Shown here: positions 16,014-25,030 of the stretch, one piece after another
Numbering within the stretch: position 1 is the stretch's first letter
How the letters are laid out: the number at the start of each line of letters is the position of its first letter
Source: Haloferax sp. Atlit-12N
GTDB taxonomy: Archaea; Halobacteriota; Halobacteria; Halobacteriales; Haloferacaceae
DNA length: 64,000 bases
Direction: 5' to 3'
NCBI RefSeq assembly: GCF_003383095.1
Contig: NZ_PSYW01000002.1
Coordinates: forward strand, 62,001-126,000
Notes under the pieces: model-generated
Databases searched by the model: none
The model's input: the letters and a program-made list of their open reading frames with translations, nothing else
Told to the model about the DNA's origin: nothing
Position numbers and translations under genes: made by a program

Positions 16014-17261
16014 TTACTCGTACAGCGGGTTCGCGTCGCAGAGTTCCTGCACGCGCTCGGAGACTTCCGCGAGCACGTCGTCGTCCTCGGGAGCGTCGAC
16101 GACCTTCACGATGAGTTCGCCGACTTCGCGAATCTCGTCTTCGCCGAAGCCGCGGGTGGTGAGCCCGGGCGTGCCGGCGCGGATACCGCTGGGGTTGAAC
16201 GCCGAGCGCGTCTCGCCGGGGACGGTGTTCGCGTTCAGCACGATGCCCGTCGATTCGAGCGCCTCCTCGGCGGTGCCGCCGGTGAGGTCGGGGTGCGAGT
16301 CGCGGAGGTCGACGAGCACGAGATGCGTGTCGGTGCCGCCGGAGACGACGCTGAGACCGTGGTCTTGGAACGTCTCGGCGAGCACCTTCGCGTTGTCGAC
16401 GACCTGCTGGGCGTACTCCTCGAACTCGGGTTCGAGCGCCTCTTTGAAGCCGACCGCCTTGCCGGCGATGTTGTGCATGAGGGGACCGCCCTGCGCGCCG
16501 GGGAAGACAGCGGAGTCGATGTCGGAGGCGTACTCCTCGTCGCACATGATGATGCCGCCGCGACCGGCGCGGATGGTCTTGTGGGTCGAGCCGGTGACGA
16601 AGTCGGCGACGCCGACCGGCGAGGGGTGGACGCCAGCGGCGACGAGGCCCGTGATGTGGGCGATGTCGGCGAGGTGGAGCGCGTCCACGTCGTCTGCGAC
16701 CTCCTGAATCGTCTCCCACTCGACGGCGCGTGGGTACGCGGAGTAGCCGGAGACGATGATGTCCGGCTCGAACTCCGCGGCCTTCTCCGCGAGCTGGTCG
16801 TAGTCGATGTAGCCGCTTTCGGCGTCGACTTCGTACTGTTCGACGTCGTAGAGCTTGCCCGTGAAGTTCGCGGGGTGACCGTGGCTCAGGTGGCCGCCGT
16901 GGGTCAGGTCCAGCGAGAGAATCTTGTCGCCGGGTTCGAGCATGGCGAGGTAGACACCCATGTTGGCCTGCGTACCGGAGTGCGGCTGGACGTTGACGTG
17001 CTCTGCGCCCCACAGCTCCTTCGCGCGCTCGACGGCGAGGGTCTCCACGTCGTCGGCGTACTCACAGCCAGCGTAGTAGCGCTTGCCGGGATAGCCCTCG
17101 GCGTACTTGTTCGTCAGCGCGCTCCCCTGCGCTTCGAGGACCGCTTCGCTGACGTGGTTCTCCGAGGCGATCATCGCGAGCGTGTCGCGCTGGCGTTCGA
17201 CCTCGCCGTCGAGGGCGTCTGCCACGGCGGGGTCGACGTCGCGGACGTGGCTGTAGTCCAT
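16014..17261 (-). CDS. glyA: serine hydroxymethyltransferase
   Basis: 415 residues. This PLP enzyme interconverts serine and glycine and charges tetrahydrofolate (or tetrahydromethanopterin in some archaea) with a one-carbon unit. The PLP lysine is K228 in VTGSTHKTIRAG; IASENHVS, NKYAEGYPGKRYYAG and the SGYSAYPR segment are conserved. Start is the ATG at 17261 (MDYSHVRDVD); six extra upstream residues to 17279 would overlap the predicted leaderless promoter. A TTTATG element (17289-17294 on the minus strand) lies ~28-33 nt upstream. folD is nearby, consistent with shared pathway. Confidence 0.97.
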   Translation of the reverse strand: MDYSHVRDVDPAVADALDGEVERQRDTLAMIASENHVSEAVLEAQGSALTNKYAEGYPGKRYYAGCEYADDVETLAVERAKELWGAEHVNVQPHSGTQANMGVYLAMLEPGDKILSLDLTHGGHLSHGHPANFTGKLYDVEQYEVDAESGYIDYDQLAEKAAEFEPDIIVSGYSAYPRAVEWETIQEVADDVDALHLADIAHITGLVAAGVHPSPVGVADFVTGSTHKTIRAGRGGIIMCDEEYASDIDSAVFPGAQGGPLMHNIAGKAVGFKEALEPEFEEYAQQVVDNAKVLAETFQDHGLSVVSGGTDTHLVLVDLRDSHPDLTGGTAEEALESTGIVLNANTVPGETRSAFNPSGIRAGTPGLTTRGFGEDEIREVGELIVKVVDAPEDDDVLAEVSERVQELCDANPLYE

Positions 17262-17288
17262 ACGTAGTATCCGGTCCAATTACGGCAT

Positions 17289-17294
17289 AAATGT
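17289..17294 (-). promoter_or_regulatory. TATA box for glyA
   Basis: TTTATG on the minus strand in CATTTATGCC, centred about 30 nt before the glyA ATG at 17261, fitting a leaderless transcript. Confidence 0.45.
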
Positions 17295-17595
17295 GTCCCA
17301 TTTGGCTACGCCTGCCGGTGTTGTGTTGCACACCCGTGTACATTCTGTGGTGTGCTACCGTGAACAGATACACGAACGCGCGATACTGAACGTCTCCGAC
17401 GTGTCCCCGAGCCGAACTGAGCGCCGAGGCCGACCGCCGTGGACGACAACTCCCGGACGGATGAGGTACTCGGTTCGCCCTCGATTTTCCCGCTCACCGG
17501 TAGGAGTAAAATTTCTGAAACGAAATGCTCAATTCGCGCGATACAGCGTTGGTACAACTCGATTTCGAATACGTTCTGCCGGTCGTCTTGCGTTA

Positions 17596-17607
17596 ATATT
17601 AAATATA
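17596..17607 (+). promoter_or_regulatory. TATA region for the tbsP-like gene
   Basis: ATATTAAATATA lies 21-32 nt before the ATG at 17628 in an otherwise GC-rich context. It decides this start over the in-frame ATG at 17439. Confidence 0.6.
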
Positions 17608-17627
17608 TTACTGGCGATATTCAAGCT

Positions 17628-18455
17628 ATGGCTATTCGTTCTAATCTACTCGCTGAGGGGGTAGGAGACATCATCGAGTCCGTCCTTTCCTCGTCGGAAG
17701 ACGAGGTGTTGGTCGCGAACCCGACCGCCGAGGTCATCGAGGGGCTCGTCGCCGTGGCGACCGACATCGACGGCGACCTGCCGGAAATCCGTCTCGTCGC
17801 CGACGAGAGCGTCCTGAAGGACGTGCTCGACGACTTCATCGTCGCCGCGAACGCCGCGAACCTCGTCGCCGACGGCGCGCTCTCGATGCGGACCGCCAAC
17901 GACGAAGTCGAGAACACGCTGTTCGTCACGCCGAACTCGGTTGTCGCGCTCGTCGCCGCCGGTGACAAGGTCGCCGGCCTCGTCACCGACGACGAGGCGT
18001 TCGTCGAGACGGCGTTCGAGGCCCATCAGGCCCACTGGGCGGACGCGCCCGAGTTCAAGCTCCGGACCCCGCCGCTCTCGCGCGTCCGCGAAACGCTCGG
18101 CGAGGATATCGGCGAAGAGACGCTCGCCGACTTCGATGCCGTGCTCGCTTCGCTGTCGTCGGCTCGTGGCGACGGCGACGGCCTCGACGAGGTAACTATC
18201 TCGCTTCTCGTCGCCGCCCGCAACGAGGTTCTCCTCTACGACATCTCGAAGTGGGGCGAAGACGTGGGCATCGCCAGCAAGGCGACGTTCTCCCGAACGA
18301 AGACGAAGCTCGAAGAACTCGGCCTCATCGACACCGAGAAAGTACCCATCGACGTCGGTCGCCCGCGGCTCCGCCTGAAGCTCGGCGCGGACGAACTCGT
18401 CGCCGCCACCGCGGACGAACTGGCCGACGAGGCCCAGAAACTGCTCGACGCGTAA
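17628..18455 (+). CDS. tbsP: transcriptional regulator TbsP-like (DUF5821)
   Basis: 275 residues. The protein has an N-terminal alpha/beta domain with repeating VLVANPTAEVIEGL and VALVAAGDKVAGLV blocks, and a C-terminal winged-helix region (about 195-270) with IASKATFSRTKTKLEELGLI as helix-turn-helix and VPIDVGRPRLRLKL as the wing. This matches haloarchaeal TbsP (TrmB suppressor), reported in Haloferax volcanii to act with TrmB on gapII in gluconeogenesis. That role is literature knowledge; here only family membership is inferred. The start is set by the strong TATA box. A YcaO gene follows 49 bp downstream and may be cotranscribed. Confidence 0.8.
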   Translation: MAIRSNLLAEGVGDIIESVLSSSEDEVLVANPTAEVIEGLVAVATDIDGDLPEIRLVADESVLKDVLDDFIVAANAANLVADGALSMRTANDEVENTLFVTPNSVVALVAAGDKVAGLVTDDEAFVETAFEAHQAHWADAPEFKLRTPPLSRVRETLGEDIGEETLADFDAVLASLSSARGDGDGLDEVTISLLVAARNEVLLYDISKWGEDVGIASKATFSRTKTKLEELGLIDTEKVPIDVGRPRLRLKLGADELVAATADELADEAQKLLDA

Positions 18456-18474
18456 CCGACCGCGACCCCCTCGC

Positions 18475-18479
18475 TTTTT
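18475..18479 (+). terminator. possible T-tract terminator after tbsP
   Basis: A TTTTT run 20 nt after the stop codon of the regulator gene, the kind of oligo-T signal that ends archaeal transcripts. It lies before the YcaO start, so read-through would be needed for cotranscription. Weak evidence. Confidence 0.25.
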
Positions 18480-18504
18480 CCCTCCGCCTCTCCTCGTCGC
18501 GCGC

Positions 18505-20193
18505 ATGAACATCGGACTCGTCGGGAGCGGTCCCGCCGCCGAGTCGATTCGCGCGGCGTGCGCCGACATCGACGCGACGGTCGCGGAGACGGCCCCTGAC
18601 TCGCTCGGTTCGTTCGACCTCGGATTCGTCGTCGCCGCGGCCGGCAGCGACGTCTTCGACGCGGCCGACGACGCCGCCTCGCGGTGGCTTGCGGTCGAAA
18701 TCGGCGGTATCGGCGGTCATTCCGTGGGCGACCTCGACGCGGCCGTGTCGGCGTTCGACCCCGCCAGCGCCGACTTCGCGGACCTCCGGGCGCGCGTCGC
18801 GTCCACCACGGAGTCGGAGGGTCGCCCTGGCGGCGACCGCGCCGCCGTTCGACTCGCCGGCGCGGTGGCCGGGCGACGCGGTATCGCGCTCCTCTCGGGC
18901 GACGACGTGGCCGGGACCGTCGTCGAAGTCCCCGGTCCCGAGCGGTCGTTCCTCCCCGCGCCGTCGCCGATGGAGCGGGACCGAACCCTCGACCGCGACT
19001 TCCGCGCCGTCGAGTTAGATGACGCGCTCGCGCGGGCCGAGTCGGCCGTGGACGACCGCGTCGGCATCGTCACGCAGGTCGGTGAGCGCGAGTCGTTCCC
19101 GCTTCCGTACTACGTCGCGCAGACAGCGGACACGACGGTCTACGCCGACGCTCGGGCGGCCGAACTCGCCGGCGGCGCGGCCGCCGGCTGGGACGAGGCC
19201 TACATGAAGGCGCTCGGCGAGGCGCTCGAACGCTACTCGGCGGGCGTCTACCGAACCAGCGAGTTCGCCGTCGCGCCCGCGGCGTCCCGGCCGGCCGCGG
19301 TGCCGCCGAGTCGCTTCGTCAGACCCGACTCCTTTCGCGACCCCGACCCCGAGGAGCCGATTCAGTGGGTCGAAGGCGAGGACCTCGCAACCGGGGCGAC
19401 CGTCTCGCTCCCGGCGGAGTTCGTCCACTACCCGCCGCCGTCGGAGCGACACAAGCCGTCGATTACGACCGGCCTCGGCCTCGGAAACACCGGGACTGAG
19501 GCGGTTCTCTCGGGGCTCTACGAGGTCGTCGAGCGCGACGCGACAATGCTCGCGTGGTACTCGACGTTCGACCCACTCGGACTGGACGTGACCGACGAGA
19601 CGTTCGAGACGCTGGCGGCCCGCGCCCGCTCTGAGTCCCTCGAGGTGACTGCGCTCCTCGTGACGCAGGACGTGGACGTGCCGGTCGTGGCGGTGGCCGT
19701 CCACCGCGACGGCGAGTGGCCGAAGTTCGCCATGGGCTCCGGCGCGGATCTCGACGCGAACCGCGCCGCTCGCTCCGCGCTGGCCGAGGCGCTTCAGAAC
19801 TGGACCGAACTGCGCGCTATGGGACCAGAGCAGGCCGCGACGCAGGGCGGCGCGATTGCGACCTACGCCGACTTCCCGAAGCCCGCACAGACGTTCGTCT
19901 CGCCGGACGCGACCATCCCCGCGGACTCGGTCGGTCCCGACGAAGTCCCCGAGGGCGCGGCCGAACTCGACGCGGTCGTCTCGGCGGTCGCCGACGCCGG
20001 CCTCGACGCGTACGCGGCGCGGACCACCCCGCGCGACGTGGAGCGACTCGGCTTCGAGGCGGTCCGCGTGGTCGTTCCGGAGGCTCAGCCGCTGTTCATC
20101 GGCGAGCCGTACTTCGCCGACCGTGCTGAGTCGGTGCCGCGGGATCTCGGCTTCGAACCGCGACTGGACCGCGAGTTCCACCCGTTCCCGTAG
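18505..20193 (+). CDS. YcaO-domain protein with N-terminal partner-like domain
   Basis: 562 residues. YcaO enzymes use ATP to activate a peptide-backbone amide, making azolines, thioamides or amidines, or help modify ribosomal protein S12 or McrA. The C-terminal half (about 190-562) carries the YcaO signature: AYMKALGEALERYSA, the glycine-rich TGLGLGNTGTEAVLSGLYEVVERDA (322-346) and a short proline-containing end (HPFP). The N-terminal ~150 residues begin like a Rossmann fold (NIGLVGSGPAAESIRAA) and resemble the partner domain fused to SagD-type proteins. No precursor peptide, dehydrogenase or TfuA gene is adjacent. Substrate unknown. Confidence 0.85.
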   Translation: MNIGLVGSGPAAESIRAACADIDATVAETAPDSLGSFDLGFVVAAAGSDVFDAADDAASRWLAVEIGGIGGHSVGDLDAAVSAFDPASADFADLRARVASTTESEGRPGGDRAAVRLAGAVAGRRGIALLSGDDVAGTVVEVPGPERSFLPAPSPMERDRTLDRDFRAVELDDALARAESAVDDRVGIVTQVGERESFPLPYYVAQTADTTVYADARAAELAGGAAAGWDEAYMKALGEALERYSAGVYRTSEFAVAPAASRPAAVPPSRFVRPDSFRDPDPEEPIQWVEGEDLATGATVSLPAEFVHYPPPSERHKPSITTGLGLGNTGTEAVLSGLYEVVERDATMLAWYSTFDPLGLDVTDETFETLAARARSESLEVTALLVTQDVDVPVVAVAVHRDGEWPKFAMGSGADLDANRAARSALAEALQNWTELRAMGPEQAATQGGAIATYADFPKPAQTFVSPDATIPADSVGPDEVPEGAAELDAVVSAVADAGLDAYAARTTPRDVERLGFEAVRVVVPEAQPLFIGEPYFADRAESVPRDLGFEPRLDREFHPFP

Positions 20194-20431
20194 CTGGTGG
20201 GTCTCGGGGTTCGTGGGCGTCGTGGCTGACAGCCGGCACGGGCGGCCGCGTGGCAGGCGGGCCGAATCGAGTCCGCGCGGCGGTGTGCCGGACACCCGCG
20301 AGCCGCCGCACGGCCTGCGTCACAGAATAGCGGCGTTAGCCGCGGCTCGGTACTTGAAGCTTCGTCGGGGCGCGGCCGTGAACGAGAGGTCGGAGAGCCG
20401 GAGAATCGGAGCGGAGGGGACCGCGGGTCGA

Positions 20432-21571
20432 TTAGACGCCGAACGTCGCGCGGAGCATGTCGCGGCTCCCCGGTCCGAGCCCGACCGCGAGGACGGCGAT
20501 GAGAAGCAAGATTGCGTAGCGCGGGCTGTCCTCGAATATCTGCTCGTCGAACACCCAGATGACGGCCGTCGCGGCCACGAGTTTGACGAGCAGGAACGGC
20601 CACGCGTCGCCCGTGATGGCCAGCACCGACTCGGGGAGCGTGGAGGCGGTGAAGTCGACGACGGCCTGGTTCACCGGGTGCTTCGGGACGAGGTTGTTCC
20701 CCGCGCCGAGCGCGACCATCCAGTCGAGGCCGATGACGTTCGCCACGCCGTCGACGGCGTGGCCCCAGATGACGACGAGGCCGATGTACCCGGTCCCCTC
20801 GTTGACTTCTGGGGCGAAGTGCTCGACGAGCCACCACGTCGCCGCGGCGGTGAGCGTCGCGCCGACGAGGATGACGGCGAGCACCTGCGGGTAGAACGTC
20901 GCGCCCTGCGCGCCGGTGAGGCCGGCCCACAGGAGGTAGCCGAGCGTGACCGCGAGCACCGCGAGGCCGGCCCCGAACAGCGGTTTCACGTAGTCGTCGA
21001 CGAGCCCCCGCCGTTCGGCGAAGACGCTCCCGACGACGGCGACGAGGGTGATTGCGAAGACGGTCACGTAGATGACCGGGCTGATGACGAGCGTGTTCAG
21101 CGGGTAGCTGATGAGCGCGTCGGCGACGCCGGGCGAGTCGTTAGCGTCCTCGACCACGCGGAACGCGCCGCCGAACAGCATGAACGGGAAGAGCGCGTAG
21201 AAGAACCGCGGGCGCTCACCGATGTCGAGACGGCGGAGGAGGAACACGACGCCCGAGAGGGCGATGACGAGCGTGACCATGTACCCGACCTCGGAGACGA
21301 GCGTGTAGCCGGGGTACGCGACGGGTTCGGCTGCGGCGGCGCAGGCCGACGCCGTGTCGAGATACTGCGTGACGCCGTTCGCCCGAACCGCGCAGACGGC
21401 CGAGTTCGCGTCGGCTTGGACGGGGCCCCAGAAGTAGTGCCAGATGAAGCCGTCGTAGACGACGCGAGGGAACGCGAGCGACCCGCCGACGAGGGCGACG
21501 AGGATGGCCACGACGCCGAGTCCCCAGAGGCGCTCGGAGTCGAGACCCATTCGCTCTGCTACCGTTGCCAT
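20432..21571 (-). CDS. DUF63 family membrane protein
   Basis: 379 residues with about ten hydrophobic segments. The sequence contains blocks found in the archaeal DUF63 family: [13 protein letters not shown] near the N-terminus, [30 protein letters not shown] and [14 protein letters not shown]. The family is restricted to archaea and has no assigned function. Start is the ATG at 21571; a longer frame to 21619 adds 16 residues that are not membrane-protein-like. The gene is convergent with the YcaO gene (238 bp between stops, no feature seen there) and follows the Lrp/AsnC gene on the same strand. Confidence 0.88.
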   Translation of the reverse strand: MATVAERMGLDSERLWGLGVVAILVALVGGSLAFPRVVYDGFIWHYFWGPVQADANSAVCAVRANGVTQYLDTASACAAAAEPVAYPGYTLVSEVGYMVTLVIALSGVVFLLRRLDIGERPRFFYALFPFMLFGGAFRVVEDANDSPGVADALISYPLNTLVISPVIYVTVFAITLVAVVGSVFAERRGLVDDYVKPLFGAGLAVLAVTLGYLLWAGLTGAQGATFYPQVLAVILVGATLTAAATWWLVEHFAPEVNEGTGYIGLVVIWGHAVDGVANVIGLDWMVALGAGNNLVPKHPVNQAVVDFTASTLPESVLAITGDAWPFLLVKLVAATAVIWVFDEQIFEDSPRYAILLLIAVLAVGLGPGSRDMLRATFGV

Positions 21572-21668
21572 AGCCGATACCCCGACGGCGGGCCTGTTTA
21601 GGGTTCCGGTCTCTCGCACTCCCCGCGCACGCCTCGGCGGGGCGAATCAGTTCTGCGACGAGCGGGAT

Positions 21669-22139
21669 TCAGTTCTCGTCGTCCGGCTCGCGAATCGGCA
21701 GCACCGGGTCGTCGTACTCGGTCCCGAGGATGACCATCGTCTGGGACCGCGAGAAGCCGTCGAGCTCGGCGATGTGGTCGAACATGAGTTCGCGCAGAGC
21801 GTCGGTGTCCTCGGCGTACACCCGGAGCATGACGTCCCACTCGCCGGTGGTGAGGTCGATTTCTTGGACGCCCTCGATGTCGCGAAGCTGTTGGAGCGCC
21901 TCCTTCTCGCGGCCCTGTTTGACCCGGAAGCCGACCAGCGCGGAGGTACCCAGTCCGACCTCCCGCGGGTCGACGTGGGCGTGGTAGCCCTCGATGACGC
22001 CGGCGTCTTCCATCCGGCCGACCCGGTCGTGAACCGTCGCACTCGACATATCGATTCTGCGAGCGATTTCGCTGAACGGGGTCCGCGCGTCTTCCATCAG
22101 AATCCGGAGAATCGCCCGGTCCGTCGCGTCGAGGTCCAT
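21669..22139 (-). CDS. Lrp/AsnC family transcriptional regulator
   Basis: 156 residues, normal length. The N-terminal winged helix includes MDLDATDRAILRILMEDAR and the recognition region FSEIARRIDMSSATVHDRVGRMEDAGVI (about 23-50). The C-terminal RAM domain starts with GTSALVGFRVKQG and has the ligand-binding loop GEWDVMLRVYAED. These octameric regulators sense amino acids; the effector here is unknown. The start at 22139 was chosen because it gives the canonical N-terminus; the frame stays open to 22445 but the extension is antisense to the phosphatase-like gene and Arg/Ser-rich. Located between DUF63 and an inositol-phosphatase-like gene. Confidence 0.92.
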   Translation of the reverse strand: MDLDATDRAILRILMEDARTPFSEIARRIDMSSATVHDRVGRMEDAGVIEGYHAHVDPREVGLGTSALVGFRVKQGREKEALQQLRDIEGVQEIDLTTGEWDVMLRVYAEDTDALRELMFDHIAELDGFSRSQTMVILGTEYDDPVLPIREPDDEN

Positions 22140-22233
22140 GCTATCCTTTCTGATGGGGGGTGACTTCGCACTTGCGGATAAGAAGCGCGCCCGCGCCCGC
22201 GGCGAGCGCCGTCCGGTTCCGGTTTTCGTCCGT

Positions 22234-23031
22234 CTACCGCCCGTCGATTTCGCGGGCCGCCTCCAGCACGACGTCGTGGATGCGCCCGTTCGAGGCGACG
22301 AGGCCCTCAGAATCGTGCCGCCACTCGTTGCCATCGAGGTCCGTGACCGTCCCCCCGGCCATCCGAATGAGGTGTACGCCGGCGACCGAGTCCCACGGGT
22401 TCGCCCGCTTGTTCGTGATGACGCCGTCGAGCGAGCCGTCGGCAACGTACGAGAGCACGACCTGCATGCTCCCGTAGCGCCGCATGTCGCCGAAGCGTGT
22501 CACGATGGCCCTGGCCGCGGCGGCGTACTCGTCGCGGACGTCGTAATCCCACCAGAACGTCGGACAGACCGTACACGTCTCGGGGTCGTCGCGCTGGCTC
22601 ACCGAAATCTCCTCGCCGTTACGGTAGGCCGCCTCGTCGTCGGCCGCGTAGCAGTCGTCGAGCGCGGGCAGGTAGTTTGTCGCCGCGACGGGGTCGCCGT
22701 CGCGGACGGCGGCGACCGCGGTCGCCCAGACCGGCACGTTGCGGACGAAGTTGTTCGTCCCGTCGATGGGGTCGACGACCCACGCCGGCCCCGACTCGGG
22801 AACCGACTTGAGTTCGTCGTCCTCCTCGCCGACGATTGGGTCCTCGGGAAACGCCCCGCGGATTCGCTCGACGACGCGGCGCTGGGCGTCCTTGTCGGCC
22901 TGCGTGACCACGTCCGTCTTTCCGTCTTTCGTCTCGACGGAGATGCCGGTTCTGAAGGCGCGTCGCGCGACTGCGCCGCCGTCGCGGGCCGCGCGCTGTG
23001 TCCGGTCCGCCCGGGCGTCGAGTTCGTTCAT
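22234..23031 (-). CDS. inositol monophosphatase family protein
   Basis: 265 residues. Mg2+-dependent phosphatases of this superfamily act on inositol phosphates, fructose-1,6-bisphosphate or PAP. Metal-binding motifs are complete: VGEED (67-71), DPIDGTNNF (87-95) and WDSVAG in NPWDSVAGVHLIRMAGG (about 213-229). In archaea these enzymes are often dual IMPase/FBPase, which would fit gluconeogenesis, but substrate specificity is not readable. The start at 23031 gives MNELDARADRTQ, a typical N-terminal helix. It is divergent from a small hypothetical gene with 64 bp between starts. Confidence 0.9.
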   Translation of the reverse strand: MNELDARADRTQRAARDGGAVARRAFRTGISVETKDGKTDVVTQADKDAQRRVVERIRGAFPEDPIVGEEDDELKSVPESGPAWVVDPIDGTNNFVRNVPVWATAVAAVRDGDPVAATNYLPALDDCYAADDEAAYRNGEEISVSQRDDPETCTVCPTFWWDYDVRDEYAAAARAIVTRFGDMRRYGSMQVVLSYVADGSLDGVITNKRANPWDSVAGVHLIRMAGGTVTDLDGNEWRHDSEGLVASNGRIHDVVLEAAREIDGR

Positions 23032-23095
23032 GGGCGTGACAGGACGTGGAAGTGCCTATATCCACCGACCCGACGCCGACGCGGCCCGGTGGCTT

Positions 23096-23392
23096 ATGTC
23101 GATGGACGGTTTATCTCGTGGCGTGTCAGACGCTATCGACCTCCCGGTGCGGGTCCGCGAGTCGCTCGCGGCGTCCTTCGACGACGCCAGAGCGGCGGTC
23201 AGAGCCGGCGACGCCGAAACCGCGCTGGAACACGTCGAGACGGCGTCCCGCGTGCTCGGACACAAGGTTCCGCCGAGTCCGCTCAAGGAGAAACTCCGGC
23301 ACGGCGTGGCGGCCGTCGAGCGGACCGCGGCCGACGAACCGCTCGTCGCCTCGGAGTACCTCCGGCTGATGAGTCAGTTGATTCGGCCGTAA
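23096..23392 (+). CDS. haloarchaeal helical hypothetical protein, 98 aa
   Basis: 98 residues from the ATG at 23096 (or the next ATG at 23102). The product is a compact helical acidic protein with DLPVRVRESLAASFDDARAAV, DAETALEHVETASRVLG and ASEYLRLMSQLIRP. No Cys, membrane segment or enzyme motif is present. Composition and codon use are like genuine haloarchaeal genes. The same frame is open far upstream, but that part is antisense to the phosphatase-like gene. The role is unknown; small four-helix proteins like this are common conserved hypotheticals in Halobacteria. Confidence 0.65.
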   Translation: MSMDGLSRGVSDAIDLPVRVRESLAASFDDARAAVRAGDAETALEHVETASRVLGHKVPPSPLKEKLRHGVAAVERTAADEPLVASEYLRLMSQLIRP

Positions 23393-24172
23393 TCCGGCCG
23401 GAACATCGCACCCAGACCGCGAACGCGACGCGTCGTCGTGTCGGGTCGTGAACTGCGCCGCACGAGACGGCTCGTCCGCTCGAAGGGCGAATAACAGAAA
23501 AGCCAGAATCCGCAATTAGAACCCGGACGGAAGACGTTTTCCGCAGCCCTCACGACCGTTTTCGGCTTGCGCCGACTTCCCGAACTCCGATTCCTCGTGG
23601 TCCGGTACTTGGTCTTCCCGCCGCTCGCTCGCAGAGCGGTTACGGGGCTGTTTCGGTTCCTCTTCGGCACTTTGACCTCGTCTTCCTGTTACGAAAGACT
23701 CGGTGTTCGTGTCGATTCCATTCCTCCGCATCTTGCGATGCGTACCATCGTCGACGCCTTTCACGTCGCCCGACAGATTCGGTTTGGTCATCCGGTGCGT
23801 CCTTGCGCTTCCGGCAACACTACAGTAGGCTCGATAACATAATGAATGTTTCTGATAAATCTTGGACTGTCCGGAGAAACTGATAGTTCGGCCGACGGAC
23901 GGATCAGTCCCGGTTGTCGCCGAACGTCGTCCCCGCTCGGACTACTTCCGGCGGTTTTCATCGGAAACGTGGTCTGTTCATGATGAATCGTTCGGGATAC
24001 TGGCGGCGGCGCTGTGGGGGCGTCGTAACCGGGTGCACGGCGGGGGACAGAAGAGAACGCGTCCGCCACCGAGCGACCGGGTTTATATCAGGGTTGCAGG
24101 CCGCCTCGGCGTCCGCTTCTCGCCGCAGGTTGAGCTGCACTTGCCGCTCGTCACGTCGTTTCTCGAGATAAG
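23393..24172. other. 780 bp mostly without recognised genes
   Basis: The left half has one weak candidate gene (23516-23791, listed separately). The AT-rich patch 23822-23870 could hold its promoter. A GGGTTTATATCAGGG element at about 24085-24099 is TATA-like on either strand but faces no convincing gene. GC content drops relative to neighbours, and the region leads directly into the tRNA-Leu gene. Confidence 0.5.
23516..23791 (-). CDS. possible hydrophilic small protein (weak)
   Basis: A 91-residue frame from ATG 23791, rich in E, R, K, Q and S with no hydrophobic core, probably disordered if made. Third-position GC is only moderate, unlike neighbouring genes, but the product has the acidic/charged bias of small haloarchaeal proteins. 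An AT-rich element (23831-23842) lies about 40-50 nt upstream. Overlapping frames on the plus strand are less plausible. I do not recognise any relative; it could equally be a non-coding stretch. Confidence 0.25.
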   Translation of the reverse strand: MTKPNLSGDVKGVDDGTHRKMRRNGIDTNTESFVTGRRGQSAEEEPKQPRNRSASERREDQVPDHEESEFGKSAQAENGREGCGKRLPSGF

Positions 24173-24256
24173 TGCGAGGGGAGGGATTTGAACCCACGGA
24201 CCCCTACGGGAGCGGATCTTGAGTCCGCCGCTTTTTCCTGACTTAGCTACCCTCGC
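24173..24256 (-). tRNA. tRNA-Leu(CAA)
   Basis: 84 nt, class II tRNA with a long variable arm. The acceptor stem pairs 24250-24256 with 24174-24180 and A73 is at 24173. The anticodon loop reads CTCAAGA between GCGGA and TCCGC, giving anticodon CAA. The T loop is GTTCAAATC. No intron and no encoded CCA. A73 is the leucine identity base. Confidence 0.95.
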
Positions 24257-24301
24257 GCGTACTCAAGTACGACAGGGGGACCGCTAAAACGTTGCGAAAC
24301 G

Positions 24302-24961
24302 TCAGACGAGACCGCCGAACTGTTCGACGACGAGGAGGCCGCCGACGGCGATGCCGACGATGCCGGCCGCGACGCAGAGGACGCGCGTCCCGCCGACCGC
24401 CATCGAGCGACCCCAGAGGAAAGAGACGGTCGCCATCGTGGCGATAGTGAGGAGGCTAAACGCCGCGAGGAATGCGACGGCCTGCCCCATCGCGGGCGCG
24501 GTCGAGACCATCGCGATGACGAGTGCGCCACTCCCGGCGAAACCGTGGAGAACGCCGACGCCGAACGACTCGTCGTGGACGTGCGTGTGTTTCGTCCCGA
24601 ACGCGACGTTCCCGAGCGAGAGGTGCCGGTGAACGCCGCTGTCGTGGTCGTGGCCGCGGAGCGTCGGCACGGAGACGCCGGCGGCCTGAAGGAGCATCCG
24701 CGCGCCGAGGAGGACGAGAATCGCACCGACGACGACTTCGAAGAAGTGCGTCACCGACTCGGGTAGGCGGACGCCGAGCGCGACGAACAGGAGGCCGACG
24801 ACGGCGATCGGAATCGAGTGTCCGACGCCCCACGAGGCGCCGACGATGCTCGGTCGGTCGTCGTCTTCGACCATCGTCGCGACGGCGGCGAGGTGGTCGG
24901 CTTCCAGCGCATGCCGGACCCCGATAACCCCGCCGGCCACGAGTGCTGATGCGAGTGCCAT
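24302..24961 (-). CDS. NicO/UreH-type nickel-cobalt permease
   Basis: 219 residues with about six hydrophobic segments. The hallmark metal-recognition motif of the nickel/cobalt transporter superfamily, H-x4-DH, is present as HALEADH (17-23) in the first helix. A central His/Asp-rich loop (GHDHDSGVHRH and TKHTHVHDES, about 100-130) is typical of NicO/HupE/UreH-like permeases. Start is the ATG at 24961; twenty more residues to 25021 would be non-hydrophobic. Import of Ni2+ or Co2+ across the cytoplasmic membrane is inferred. No urease or hydrogenase gene is nearby. A small zinc-finger gene lies 69 bp upstream on the same strand. Confidence 0.85.
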   Translation of the reverse strand: MALASALVAGGVIGVRHALEADHLAAVATMVEDDDRPSIVGASWGVGHSIPIAVVGLLFVALGVRLPESVTHFFEVVVGAILVLLGARMLLQAAGVSVPTLRGHDHDSGVHRHLSLGNVAFGTKHTHVHDESFGVGVLHGFAGSGALVIAMVSTAPAMGQAVAFLAAFSLLTIATMATVSFLWGRSMAVGGTRVLCVAAGIVGIAVGGLLVVEQFGGLV

Positions 24962-25030
24962 ACGCTCGAAAGGACGAATCACGGTAAATAGGTCAGGGGT
25001 CCCGGCGGGTACTCCGACCACGGTCGGAGC

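Larger units (their letters stand above)
17262..17627. other. 366 bp divergent intergenic region glyA / tbsP
   Basis: It holds the glyA promoter at one edge (about 17289-17294, minus) and a strong AT-rich TATA region for the regulator gene at the other (17593-17610). The middle (17300-17580) shows no convincing gene; the long frame through it (from 17439) is simply the upstream extension of the regulator. Confidence 0.6.
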
